This document shows positions 49,927 to 58,898 of a stretch of 64,000 bases of DNA, piece by piece. The position numbers were made by a program, and so were the translations under genes. Positions within the stretch are counted from its first letter, which is position 1. The number at the start of each line of letters is the position of its first letter. The stretch lies in NCBI GenBank assembly GCA_903835235.1, contig CAILMF010000070.1:38836-102835 (forward strand), given 5' to 3'. The DNA comes from an uncultured Rhodospirillales bacterium. GTDB lineage: Bacteria > Pseudomonadota > Alphaproteobacteria > Acetobacterales > Acetobacteraceae. The notes under the pieces were generated by a model. That model had not been told where the DNA came from. It ran no database searches and saw only the letters and a program-made list of their open reading frames with translations.

Positions 49927-52748
49927 GCGACACAATAGCCGCCGCCAGGGCCATGGCGCAGACGTTGATCAATGTCAGGCGCGCGACAGCACCAATCACG
50001 AGAGAAGTCATCGCTTCAGTGGTCGATGATGTCCTGAGATTGCCGGGCCTGGGAGCGAGCGCCCTTGAGCGCGCCACGCTGATCGCGGACCTCGAGAGTG
50101 CCTATACGGTATGGATCGGGCGCGCGACGCAGCTGACTGACAACGACGATCATGTCGCTTGGCTCACTGCCGAGCGGAAGCGCGACTGGCGATACTGGGC
50201 GCGGTATGAGCTTTTTCTGCGCTCGCGCCTGCCTGACGCAGCCCTTCGCGGCCTCGATCAGGAGACCGACAGAATCCTTGGCCTGATCGAGGATCCACTG
50301 CGGGCGGGCGCGTGGGATCGCAGGGGCCTCGTGGTGGGCCATGTCCAATCGGGCAAAACAGGCAATTACACCGGGCTGATCAACAAGGCCGCCGATGCCG
50401 GTTACACGGTCATCATCGTCCTGGCGGGGCTGCACAACAACCTTCGGAGCCAGACCCAACAGCGCCTGGATGAAGGCTTCCTGGGCTACGATAGCGGCGC
50501 GGTGCGAGGGGCCGATTCCCGTGCGCCGGAAGAAATCGGCGTTGGGACGTGCGATCCGTCCCTTCGGCCAGATACCATCACCCACCGCACTCAGAATGGG
50601 GATTTCAAGACTGCTCGGGCGAAGGGGTTCAACATCAATCCCGGTCGCGCCCCGCTGCTGTTCGTCATCAAGAAGAATCCCACGGTCCTCAGAAACCTAT
50701 TGGACTGGGTGCGATGGGCAGCAAACAGCCATGATCCGGAGACCGGAAGGAGAATCGTCGTCAACGTTCCGCTCTTGATGATCGATGACGAAGCCGACCA
50801 CGCGTCCGTCGATACGAAGGAAATGGACTTTGGCCCTGACGGAAGGCCTGACGAGGAGCACGATCCCACGAAGATCAACCAGCTGATCCGGCAGATACTC
50901 TACGCCTTCGAGAAGAGTGCGTATGTCGGTTACACCGCAACGCCATTCGCCAACATCTTCATTCACGAGAGCGCCCGCACGGTGGAGTGCGGCGACGACC
51001 TCTTTCCCCGCAGCTTCATCGTGAACCTGCCAGCACCATCCAACTATGCCGGCCCGGTTCGTGTGTTCGGTGTCCCGCTGGCTGACGGTCGCGAGGCACG
51101 ACCGCCCCTGCCGCTCACGCGGACAATACCACCCGACGAGAGCGCGGCATGGGTGCCTCCGCGGCACCGGAATGGTCATCGCCCAGTTTGGCAGGGCGCG
51201 GCCGAAGTGCCTCCGTCACTCTCGGAAGCGATCCAGGCGTTCGTGCTTGTATGCGCCGTGCGCCGCGCGCGAGGTGAAACACGCGCGCACAACTCCATGC
51301 TCGTCCACGTCACGCGGTTCACGAGTGTGCAGAATGCGGTTCGAGATCAGGTACACGCCGAGCTCGACCGTATCGCAACACGCCTCCGGCTTGGTGAGCG
51401 AGGAGGCGGTTCATCGGTCAGGGCGGCTCTGAAACGGCTGTTCGAGGAAGACTTTCACCCAACCACCGAGGCGGTTCGGGAGGAGATGGACGATCCGACC
51501 TTGCGCGACATGTCCTGGGCCGAGGTCGAGCCGTTCATCTCAGCAGCAGCGGCAGACATTCGTATCATGGAGATAAACGGGACGGCGCGTGATGTCCTCG
51601 AATACACGACGCATCGGGATACGGGTCTGAATGTCATCGCAATCGGCGGCGACAAGCTGGCCCGCGGACTGACGCTGGAAGGCCTGTCAGTCAGCTACTT
51701 CCTCCGCGCCTCCCGGATGTACGACACACTGATGCAAATGGGGCGCTGGTTTGGATACCGGCCAGGGTATCTCGATGTCTGCCGGCTCTACACGACCGAC
51801 GATCTCATAGACTGGTTTGAGCATATCACGCAGGCCAATGAGGAGTTGCGGGCAGAATTTGACCATATGGCGGCAGTCGGCGGCACGCCTCGCGAGTACG
51901 GTCTGAAGGTCATGTCGCACCCGGCGCTGCTCGTGACTTCGCGAGTGAAGATGCGGCACGGCATGGATATGCAGTTGTCGTATGCCGGGTCGGTCTCTGA
52001 AACGACAGTCTTCGACACTGCCGAACCGGTGCTGCGGCGCAATCTCGACGCCGCTCAGAGGTTCCTCGAAGCCCTCGGTCTGCCTGACCGCGGTGGCGAT
52101 GAGCCTGGCGCTCCTGATGTGCGTCAGGATCGTCCGACCGGTGCGCATAGTTGGGAGGGGGCACGCCTCTGGCAGAACAAGCCGGCCAGCGACGTCCTCG
52201 CCTTCCTTAACGCTGTTTCGACTCATGCAGAGGCCACGCGCGCAAACAGTGCGCTCTTGAGAGAATACATTCTCCGCCAGAACGCGGTAGGCGAGCTCAC
52301 CGACTGGACGATTGGTCTTCTGGCAGGCGACGGGGCCGAACTCACTGTGGCTCCGTTTGTGGGCTGGGAATCGATCACGCGCAGTCCGCGGAGCAAGGCA
52401 GAAATGGAGCGCGATACGTCACGCTATGTGATCCGTCGTCTCCTGGCACCACGTGACGAAGCCATGGATTTGGATTCCGCTGCCTGGGCTGCGGCCATGG
52501 CCAGGACGGTTCAGGACGCGACCACGCCGCAACCGCCGACAAGTCCAAGCGGGCCGAGCTTGCGCGATCAGCGCCCGGCAACCCGCGGCCTTCTTCTGAT
52601 CTATCCCCTCAATCCGGAGCCCGCGTCGCTGCGCCTGCCCTTGGTCGGTTTCGGCATCAGCTTCCCCAGCAGCACCACGGCCAGGCGAATCACCTACAAG
52701 GTGAACAACACCTATCGGCGCCAAGAGCTCGAGGACACTGGCGCATGA
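49923..52748 (+). CDS. Z1-domain protein, helicase-like P-loop ATPase
   Basis: The 941-residue protein contains an SF2-like ATPase core. The Walker A motif is GHVQSGKTGNY (about residues 140-150), the Walker B-like motif is IDDEADHAS (about 285-293), and the helicase motif VI region MQMGRWFGYR is near 605-614. The Z1 domain occupies the C-terminal half of the core, around KLARGLTLEGLSVSYFLRAS. Z1 proteins occur with MORC-like ATPases in defence loci and are predicted to translocate or remodel DNA. The long N-terminal region is helical and without known motif. Overlaps of four bases at both ends place it in the middle of the translationally coupled four-gene operon. Confidence 0.88.
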   Translation: MSDTIAAARAMAQTLINVRRATAPITREVIASVVDDVLRLPGLGASALERATLIADLESAYTVWIGRATQLTDNDDHVAWLTAERKRDWRYWARYELFLRSRLPDAALRGLDQETDRILGLIEDPLRAGAWDRRGLVVGHVQSGKTGNYTGLINKAADAGYTVIIVLAGLHNNLRSQTQQRLDEGFLGYDSGAVRGADSRAPEEIGVGTCDPSLRPDTITHRTQNGDFKTARAKGFNINPGRAPLLFVIKKNPTVLRNLLDWVRWAANSHDPETGRRIVVNVPLLMIDDEADHASVDTKEMDFGPDGRPDEEHDPTKINQLIRQILYAFEKSAYVGYTATPFANIFIHESARTVECGDDLFPRSFIVNLPAPSNYAGPVRVFGVPLADGREARPPLPLTRTIPPDESAAWVPPRHRNGHRPVWQGAAEVPPSLSEAIQAFVLVCAVRRARGETRAHNSMLVHVTRFTSVQNAVRDQVHAELDRIATRLRLGERGGGSSVRAALKRLFEEDFHPTTEAVREEMDDPTLRDMSWAEVEPFISAAAADIRIMEINGTARDVLEYTTHRDTGLNVIAIGGDKLARGLTLEGLSVSYFLRASRMYDTLMQMGRWFGYRPGYLDVCRLYTTDDLIDWFEHITQANEELRAEFDHMAAVGGTPREYGLKVMSHPALLVTSRVKMRHGMDMQLSYAGSVSETTVFDTAEPVLRRNLDAAQRFLEALGLPDRGGDEPGAPDVRQDRPTGAHSWEGARLWQNKPASDVLAFLNAVSTHAEATRANSALLREYILRQNAVGELTDWTIGLLAGDGAELTVAPFVGWESITRSPRSKAEMERDTSRYVIRRLLAPRDEAMDLDSAAWAAAMARTVQDATTPQPPTSPSGPSLRDQRPATRGLLLIYPLNPEPASLRLPLVGFGISFPSSTTARRITYKVNNTYRRQELEDTGA

Positions 52749-53758
52749 GCGAGCTGCAGGCCGCGTGGTCTTCGCTTGGCGCATCCGACGCAGCGGGTGA
52801 CGGATGGCTCGCCCGACGGGTGCATGCCGCGTCGTCGGTACCTCTCTTTGCGGCGCTCGGGATGCCAGCATCGATTCCTTCTCTGCTCATCGAGGTCGAA
52901 GCAGCCGTGGTCCCACCCATTGGGCAATGGCCGGCCGGACGGGGCTTCGACGTTGTTCCGCACCGGCGGTCGGCGGGCCCGAACGGTATGCTCTGGGTCG
53001 CACTCAGCCTGAAGGGTCCGCAGTTCCACGACACCTTCGCTGTCCTCGCGGAAGACGTGGCAACCCATGTTGCCGCGGCGGCGGATGCCGCGTCGGCAGT
53101 GAGGGCACTTCTGGGACGCCTTCGCACCTGGCAGGAATTCCTCCGCAGGCACGATCTCGGCGAACTTTCGACGCCGGAGCAGACTGGCCTCTTCGCCGAA
53201 CTCGACATCATGGAAGTGCTGTTGTTGCCGCGACTGCCGGCAATGGATGCTCTCCTTGCCTGGAAGTCTCCGGACGATGGTCTTCATGACTTCCGCGTTC
53301 CCGGTGCTGCCGTAGAGGTGAAGGGGACAACCAGGATCCCGCCAGGTGAGTTTACCGTCTCGAGCCTGGCTCAGCTCGACGAGACGGCTGTCGGCTGGCT
53401 CGGGCTTACGCTTGTTGCGCTGGCTGAGGACGGGGATGGTGCCATCAACCTTCCAGGTCTCGTCGAGCGAATCCGCAACCGGCTTGCTGCGGAGGACCCA
53501 GCTTCATCGGGACGCTTCACCGAGATGCTTGCGTCCAGGGGCTACCTGGATGTGCACCGCGCCAGTTATGCCAGTCGCGTTCTCAGAGTGGTACAGCGCC
53601 GCGCCTTCCACGTGGAAGCAGGCTTTCCCCGCCTCCGGGTTGGCGATGTGCCGGCCGGAATTCGGGAGTGCAGATACGATGTGGCCATCGAGAGTTGTGC
53701 GGCATTTGAAATCGACCTCGACGCGTTCGGGACCGCAATTTTTGGGGGGGCACCATGA
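52745..53758 (+). CDS. PD-(D/E)XK motif protein (DUF4420-like nuclease)
   Basis: The 337-residue protein shows the restriction-nuclease fold order: an upstream Glu in TGLFAELDIMEVLLLPRL, then HDFRVPGAAVEVKGTTRI supplying the D ... E-V-K catalytic triad (about residues 181-193), followed by SSLAQLDETAVGWL. This is the hallmark of DUF4420-type PD-(D/E)XK proteins that accompany Z1 and MORC-like ATPases. It is the likely DNA-cutting component of the cassette, to be restrained by methylation of self DNA. The gene overlaps both neighbours by four bases. Confidence 0.85.
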   Translation: MSELQAAWSSLGASDAAGDGWLARRVHAASSVPLFAALGMPASIPSLLIEVEAAVVPPIGQWPAGRGFDVVPHRRSAGPNGMLWVALSLKGPQFHDTFAVLAEDVATHVAAAADAASAVRALLGRLRTWQEFLRRHDLGELSTPEQTGLFAELDIMEVLLLPRLPAMDALLAWKSPDDGLHDFRVPGAAVEVKGTTRIPPGEFTVSSLAQLDETAVGWLGLTLVALAEDGDGAINLPGLVERIRNRLAAEDPASSGRFTEMLASRGYLDVHRASYASRVLRVVQRRAFHVEAGFPRLRVGDVPAGIRECRYDVAIESCAAFEIDLDAFGTAIFGGAP

Positions 53759-55839
53759 GTTCGGATCGAGAACTGCGGGAATTCGTTCGCCGTACCCATG
53801 CTGAAGTTCGGGATCGGGCCTCCCCCACGGATGACGGCGACGCGGATTTCCGTGAGAATGCTTTCGCCGGCTGGGTACTCGAATTTTTCGAAGAAGCGGG
53901 CGTGACGTCGGGTGGTGATGTATCGCACTTTGAGGGCCGTGTGGGCCGGGGCGTTGGCAAGGTAAATGGCTACGCCATAGGCGATGACGAGGACACGCTC
54001 TCACTCGTGGTTGCGATCCACAACGACACCGAGGAAGCCGTCACCGTCGCTCCGACCGACATCAGCAGGGCAGCAGGCCAGGCAGCGCGCTTTCTCGAAG
54101 GTGCCCTCGGAACTCTCAAGGACGCCGTCGAAGCATCTGCCACCCATGCGGAGATGGTGCGCCGAATTGCAGCCCTGACCGGCAGGCTTCGCTCGGCAAC
54201 AATTCACGTGGTGACGGACGGTGTTTCCTCGGCAAAGGAAGTTCGGCCACTCGACGTGAAGGGTGTGCCGGTTCGCTTTGAGGTGTGGGATGCTGAGCGT
54301 CTGTTCCGTGTCATGCAGGCAGGGCGGCCTCGCGATGAGATCGAAATCGATTTCAGCGAGCTCTGTGGTGCATCTATCCCCTGCCTCCAGGCTGCCCGTC
54401 ACGAAGGCAACTACGAAGCGTATGTCGCCATCATCCCGGGCGACGCTCTGGCTAAGCTCTACGACGAGTACGGCGCACAACTTCTCGAACTCAATGTCCG
54501 ATCCTTTCTTTCGGCGCGCGGCCGCATCAACGCCGGTATCAGGAAGACGCTCCGCGAGCAGCCTCTTCGCTTCCTGGCCTACAACAATGGCATCGTCGCC
54601 ACGGCAGATAGCATCGTGCTGGAAAAGCTGTCCGACGGCCGACCAGCCATTCGCTCAGTTCGGGGGCTGCAGATCGTGAACGGTGGCCAGACAACAGCTT
54701 CGATCCATCGAGCCTGGAAGACAGACCGCGCCGACGTGTCGCGGGTAATGGTGCAGGCAAAGCTCGCCGTCATCGATTCCGGCTACGAGGAGGAGGTTGT
54801 TAAAGAAATCTCCCGTTGTGCCAATACGCAGAACGTCGTGCAGATGGCCGATTTTTCGGCAAACGACCCCTTTCACGTGACGCTGGAAGGGTTGTCCCGA
54901 AGAGTTTGGTGCCCCGGAGAACAGGGGCGTTGGTTCTATGAACGCGCCAGAGGGCAGTACCAGGAGGAGAAGGCGAAGGCCTCGACACCAGCGAGGCAGC
55001 GTCGATTCACTGAACAGACGCCGCCGTCGCGGCGTTTCGTGAAGACTGACGTTGCCCGATATCAGAACACCTGGGAATTGAAGCCCCAAACAGTCTGCTT
55101 TGGTTCCCAAAAGAACTTCGACTCATTCGCCCAGGATCTGCGGGTTCGAAAGGGTGAATTCCTTCCCGATGAGCCCTGGTATCGAGAGTTGATCGCGAAG
55201 GCCATTCTCTACCGTGGCGCCGAGAAGATCGTGCGCGAAGCCAAGCTTCCGGCCTATCGCACGCAGGTCGCGACATATCTCATGGCGTTGCTCGTAGACC
55301 GGTCCGGCAGCAGGCTTGATCTCGACGGGATATGGAAGCGGCAGGGGCTGACGAAGGAGCTTTTGTCGCTGCTCGCATCGTGGGTCCAGCCTGTCCTGGC
55401 GGCGGTAACCACGTCAGCCGCTGGCCGTAACGTCACCGAGTGGTGCAAGAAGCGCGAGTGCTGGGATGCCGTCAGGCAGTCGGCGGTCCCCATGCCGTCT
55501 GACCTGCCCACCGAATTGTCGACGGGCCTGGCAACGGCCACTGGCGGCACTACGACGGCAGACGGCTCGGTGACATTGGCTGATCTTGAGAACATTGCAG
55601 CTTGCAAGCGGCTCGACGGTCCCACCTGGCTGCGTATCTCAGGTGATGGTCGCCGCCTTGGCCTCTTGAAGGAGTGGGAGGCCGGCATCGCCCATACTCT
55701 AAGTGGTTACGCTGCTAGTGGCTGGGACCGAAATCCGTCACCGAAGCAGGCAGGGCACGCCGTCCGCATCATGAACCTCCCCGAGATCCAAGACTTGATT
55801 TCTGATCCGGCCGTTTTTGCCTCGCAGGAGCCATGCTGA
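53755..55839 (+). CDS. AIPR-family (abortive phage resistance) protein
   Basis: The 694-residue protein has the AIPR domain from about residue 210 to 420. FLSARGRINAGIRKTL and RFLAYNNGIVATA come first, and the family signature GLQIVNGGQTTASIHRAW comes soon after, with the conserved EISRCANTQNVVQMADFSAN later. AIPR proteins are named for abortive infection and are commonly found in defence loci; the catalytic chemistry is not defined. The N-terminal ~150 residues with FRENAFAGWVLEFFEEAG look like a separate nuclease-like or binding domain. The 3' end runs convergently over the recombinase accessory gene by about 70 bases. Confidence 0.87.
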   Translation: MSSDRELREFVRRTHAEVRDRASPTDDGDADFRENAFAGWVLEFFEEAGVTSGGDVSHFEGRVGRGVGKVNGYAIGDDEDTLSLVVAIHNDTEEAVTVAPTDISRAAGQAARFLEGALGTLKDAVEASATHAEMVRRIAALTGRLRSATIHVVTDGVSSAKEVRPLDVKGVPVRFEVWDAERLFRVMQAGRPRDEIEIDFSELCGASIPCLQAARHEGNYEAYVAIIPGDALAKLYDEYGAQLLELNVRSFLSARGRINAGIRKTLREQPLRFLAYNNGIVATADSIVLEKLSDGRPAIRSVRGLQIVNGGQTTASIHRAWKTDRADVSRVMVQAKLAVIDSGYEEEVVKEISRCANTQNVVQMADFSANDPFHVTLEGLSRRVWCPGEQGRWFYERARGQYQEEKAKASTPARQRRFTEQTPPSRRFVKTDVARYQNTWELKPQTVCFGSQKNFDSFAQDLRVRKGEFLPDEPWYRELIAKAILYRGAEKIVREAKLPAYRTQVATYLMALLVDRSGSRLDLDGIWKRQGLTKELLSLLASWVQPVLAAVTTSAAGRNVTEWCKKRECWDAVRQSAVPMPSDLPTELSTGLATATGGTTTADGSVTLADLENIAACKRLDGPTWLRISGDGRRLGLLKEWEAGIAHTLSGYAASGWDRNPSPKQAGHAVRIMNLPEIQDLISDPAVFASQEPC

Positions 55840-56233
55840 AGGGGTGTTCGCGTGCGACTTGGTCGTATCGTTGACGCTGTCCGTCCCACTCCACCGGCAC
55901 CCCTTTCAGCAATCCTGGCAGCGTCATCTCCCCCGGCTGCCGCCCATCCAGGATCGCCTCCACGATGTCCGGCGCCAGCAGCGTCAGCCGCAGCACCCGG
56001 CTAACGTAGCTGTCGTTGATCTTCTCCGCCGCGGCGATCTCGTCGATGGTGGCGTACCGGCCGGTCTCCAGCATCCGCCGCCACCGGAAGGCCCGCGCCA
56101 CCGCCTTGATGAGCGTGATGTCCTGCTGGCCATGCAGCGCCATGCCGCCGGGCGTCAGCATGGCCTTCCGCCCGCCCCGCCGTTTCACCTTGAGCGGGAC
56201 GACGACGGTGAGGGTCGACGGCGCTTCGCTCAT
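55769..56233 (-). CDS. HTH-containing accessory protein of the recombinase operon, with altered C-terminus
   Basis: The 154-residue protein has a KINDSYVSRVLRLTLLAPDIVEAILDGRQ helix-turn-helix-like core after a basic N-terminal strand region (LKVKRRGGRKAMLTPGGM). Homologous-looking small proteins are common directly after large serine recombinases in alphaproteobacterial elements. The last ~25 residues (after about residue 130) are encoded opposite the end of the AIPR gene and look random, so the original C-terminus was probably replaced when the defence cassette inserted. Its start overlaps the recombinase stop by four bases. It may regulate the recombinase or bind the attachment site. Confidence 0.75.
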   Translation of the reverse strand: MSEAPSTLTVVVPLKVKRRGGRKAMLTPGGMALHGQQDITLIKAVARAFRWRRMLETGRYATIDEIAAAEKINDSYVSRVLRLTLLAPDIVEAILDGRQPGEMTLPGLLKGVPVEWDGQRQRYDQVAREHPFSMAPARQKRPDQKSSLGSRGGS

Positions 56234-57582
56234 GCCGCGGCCCTCCTGGCCCGAGGCGCCTGGGCGGCGAGGTCACGGACAAGGCTGCCCAGCCCGTCCA
56301 GCCGCAGCCGCACCGCGGCGCCGTCGGCCCTGATATCGACCCGGTCCACCAGCAGCCGGACGATGCGTGCCCGCTCCGCAGGGAACAGTTCGTCCCATAG
56401 CGGCTCGATCCGTTCCAGCGCCTCCAGCACCTCCTGCTCGGTCACGGCAGGGTCCATGCCGCGCGCCGCCCGCCAGGTGCCGACCACCACCTCAGGCTGG
56501 CGCAGCAACGCCCGCACCTGGGCGATCACCGCCGCCTCGATCTCCCCGGCCGGCACGCGGGGGATGTCCGGCCCTTCCGCCGCGCCGCCTTTGAGCACCG
56601 CCTGGCTCACGTAGTAGCGGTACATCTGCCCCTTCCGGCCGCGGCTGTGGCTGGGGGACATGGCGCGGCCGTCGCTGTCGAAGATCAGCCCGCGCAGCAG
56701 TGGCGCCGTAGTGTTCCGCGTCCGGTTGACCCGCACGCGTGGGCTGATCTGCAGAACGGCATGCACCGCCTCCCACTGGCGCTGGGTGATGATGGCGTCG
56801 TGCTCGCCCGGGTAGGCCGTGCCCTTGTGCACGGCATCGCCGAGGTACACGCGGTTGCAGAGGATGCGGTAGGCGTCGCTCTTGGTCAGGGGGCGGCCGC
56901 GCTTGGTGGTGGCGCCCTCGGCGCGCAATGCCTGCACCAGGCGAGTGGCGGATTCCATCTCGACGAAGCCGCGGAAGATTCGCCGCACCAGTGCCGCTTC
57001 CGCCTCATTCACCACCAGTTTGCGGTCGCGCACGTCGTAGCCGAGCGGCAGGCAGCCTCCCATCCACATGCCGCGCTTGCGCGAAGCGGCCACCTTGTCG
57101 CGGATGCGCTCGCCAATGACCTCGCGTTCGAACTGCGCAAAGCTGAGCAGGATGTTCAGCGTCAGCCGGCCCATGCTGGTGGTGGTGTTGAACGCCTGCG
57201 TCACGCTCACAAACGTCACGCTGTTCACGTCGAACACTTCTACGAGTTTGGTGAAGTCGACCAGGGAGCGGCTCAGGCGATCGATCTTATACACGACCAC
57301 CACGTCCACCAGCCCCTCCTGGATGTCGGCAACCAGGCGCTTCAGGGCGGGCCGCTCCAGCGTGCCGCCGGAGACGCCGCCATCATCGTAGTGGTCGCGC
57401 ACCAGCACCCAGCCTTCGGCGCGCTGGCTGGCAATATAGGCCTCGCAGGCTTCGCGCTGGGCGTCGAGCGAGTTGAATTCCATGTCGAGCCCTTCCTCGC
57501 TCGACTTCCTGGTGTAGACGGCGCAGCGCAACTTGCGCGTGGTCGCCGGCATCATGCCGTCCGGCTTGGCGTCGCGCTTCAT
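56230..57582 (-). CDS. Large serine recombinase
   Basis: The 450-residue site-specific recombinase has the resolvase catalytic domain with nucleophile Ser27 in CAVYTRKSSEEGLDMEFNSL, the Arg-rich KIDRLSRSLVDFTKL and an extended helix. It continues into the recombinase domain (GGCLPLGYDVRDRKLVVN, EAALVRRIFRGF) and the C-terminal zinc-ribbon/coiled region (RGLIFDSDGRAMSPSHSRGRKGQMYRYYVSQAVLKG). The metal-binding Cys of many members are not obvious. It could integrate or excise the island. It sits in a four-gene operon with a DUF2924-like and a small protein upstream and the HTH protein downstream, all with 4-base overlaps. Confidence 0.92.
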   Translation of the reverse strand: MKRDAKPDGMMPATTRKLRCAVYTRKSSEEGLDMEFNSLDAQREACEAYIASQRAEGWVLVRDHYDDGGVSGGTLERPALKRLVADIQEGLVDVVVVYKIDRLSRSLVDFTKLVEVFDVNSVTFVSVTQAFNTTTSMGRLTLNILLSFAQFEREVIGERIRDKVAASRKRGMWMGGCLPLGYDVRDRKLVVNEAEAALVRRIFRGFVEMESATRLVQALRAEGATTKRGRPLTKSDAYRILCNRVYLGDAVHKGTAYPGEHDAIITQRQWEAVHAVLQISPRVRVNRTRNTTAPLLRGLIFDSDGRAMSPSHSRGRKGQMYRYYVSQAVLKGGAAEGPDIPRVPAGEIEAAVIAQVRALLRQPEVVVGTWRAARGMDPAVTEQEVLEALERIEPLWDELFPAERARIVRLLVDRVDIRADGAAVRLRLDGLGSLVRDLAAQAPRARRAAA

Positions 57583-58082
57583 GCCGCGCTCCGGCTCGGG
57601 CGCAACCCGAAGAACACCCGGCCATTCCAGCGCGTGCCAGTGATGGCGCGGGCAATGGCTGACAGCGATTGGTAGGGGCGGCCCTGGTAGTCGTAGCCGG
57701 CGCGGGTGACCGTTACCAAATGCTCGACGCCCTGGTATTCGCGGATCAACTGCGTGCCAGCGATCGGCTTGTCCTCACCGCGCATCCGGCGCACCGCCAC
57801 CTTGCCGCCGTCGAGTTGCTCGCCCAACGCTTCAAGCCGGGCCAGGGTCTCAGGCTTCAGGCCGCCATAGGCCAGTTCCTGAACGCGATAGGCCAGGCGG
57901 CTCTCCAGGAAGCGCCGGTTGTAGGGCGGCGGTTCGGCGCCAAACATTTCGCGCCATTGCTCGCGCAGCGCCGGCGTGGCGGTGGTTTTCAGGGCGGCCA
58001 GCCGGCCGAGCACGTCGGCAGGCGGGATGGCGGGGACGGTGAATGCCGCCGGGGTGGGTGTGGGCTTGGTGGTGCGCGTCAT
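57579..58082 (-). CDS. DUF2924-like recombinase-associated protein
   Basis: The 167-residue protein has a Thr/Pro-rich N-terminus and a core with LRLAALKTTATPALREQWREMFGAEPPPYNRRFLESRLAYRVQELAYGG-type helices (about residues 35-80), then KPIAGTQLIREYQGVEHLVTVTRAGYDYQGRPYQSLSAIARAITGTRWNG, a small beta domain. This is the DUF2924 pattern typical of genes immediately before large serine recombinases. It may help target or control recombination. It is coupled at both ends to neighbours. Start ATG 58082 chosen because it overlaps the small protein stop. Confidence 0.8.
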   Translation of the reverse strand: MTRTTKPTPTPAAFTVPAIPPADVLGRLAALKTTATPALREQWREMFGAEPPPYNRRFLESRLAYRVQELAYGGLKPETLARLEALGEQLDGGKVAVRRMRGEDKPIAGTQLIREYQGVEHLVTVTRAGYDYQGRPYQSLSAIARAITGTRWNGRVFFGLRPSRSAA

Positions 58083-58279
58083 GCGTCTCTCCGGTTGGTC
58101 CGGTTCGCATGCAGGCGCTGGGGGGCCGGGAAGTGTAGCAACCGCTCTCCCTGGTCCTCGGCGTCGCGCGCGGCTTCCGCGGAAGCGCGGCTGCGCAGCC
58201 GCAGCAGGCCACGGGCGAGGATGTCGCAGACCTCGCGGAGGTCGGGCGGTAGGTAGGGGTTGGCGGGATTTGGGTGCAT
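58079..58279 (-). CDS. Small protein opening the recombinase operon
   Basis: This 66-residue protein (MHPNPANPYLPPDLREVCDILARGLLRLRSR) is largely helical with an amphipathic second part. It is the first gene of the four-gene recombinase module and ends in a 4-base overlap (ATGA) with the DUF2924-like gene. The module context is strong, but I recognise no domain. The size and context match small proteins often annotated as hypothetical in the same position in related elements. Confidence 0.65.
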   Translation of the reverse strand: MHPNPANPYLPPDLREVCDILARGLLRLRSRASAEAARDAEDQGERLLHFPAPQRLHANRTNRRDA

Positions 58280-58561
58280 GGCTGGAACGCAAGATCGTGC
58301 TGCCCACCCGGAAAGAACAGCGAAAACAATCTCTTAGCGAAGCTCCGGGGAAACAAAGGCATCCCAGCGAAATTCCGCGTAGGGCATCGCCAGGGCAACC
58401 TTTCACACAACGCGGGTCATGCCGCCGCGAATCGGCGCAGGGGCAACCCAGAACCTAAATCCTCCGCCACATCATACTTCGCAGCTTGACGTAGGACTCA
58501 GCAGCCGACTACGCCATTCCGCTAAATGCCACAGGCAAGGAATTCCCTGGATGCAAGGGCG
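58280..58561. other. Divergent regulatory gap between recombinase operon and XRE gene
   Basis: This 282-bp gap contains the promoters of both transcripts. A weak candidate for the XRE side is TTGACG at 58486-58491 followed after 17 bp by CTACGC. I see no other RNA gene or repeat. Confidence 0.4.
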
Positions 58562-58888
58562 ATGACAACGCCAACGACTACCCTGGGACAGGCCATAATT
58601 GCTGCCAGGAAAAAGCAGGGTATCAGCCAGAAGGATCTGGCGGCCGCTGTCCAGAAGGAGGACGGCACGGGGCCGATATCGCCGCAATATCTCAACGATA
58701 TCGAGCATGACCGCCGCAGCCCGACCTCCGACCAGCTGATTAGAGAATTCGCCAGGGCACTCAGCGTGGACGCGGATGACCTGTTCGTCCTGGCTGGTAA
58801 GATACCCGAGGATTTGCGATCCGCAGCGACCGATTCTGCCAGCAGAATCAAGGCGTTTAAGGCGTTCCGGAAGGCCCTGACGAAGTAG
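58562..58888 (+). CDS. XRE-family HTH repressor
   Basis: The 108-residue protein has a helix-turn-helix of the Cro/CI class: TLGQAIIAARKKQGISQKDLAAAVQKE, then ISPQYLNDIEHDRRSPTSDQLIREFARALSVDADDLFVLAG. The C-terminal tail with AFKAFRKALTK may be the dimerisation or protease-sensitive part. It lies ten bases before an ImmA/IrrE metalloprotease gene, the arrangement used by ImmR-ImmA-type control, in which the protease cleaves the repressor and opens the mobile element or toxin genes. The ATG at 58562 is the first in a good position for the HTH. Confidence 0.9.
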   Translation: MTTPTTTLGQAIIAARKKQGISQKDLAAAVQKEDGTGPISPQYLNDIEHDRRSPTSDQLIREFARALSVDADDLFVLAGKIPEDLRSAATDSASRIKAFKAFRKALTK

Positions 58889-58898
58889 GATTGGATGC

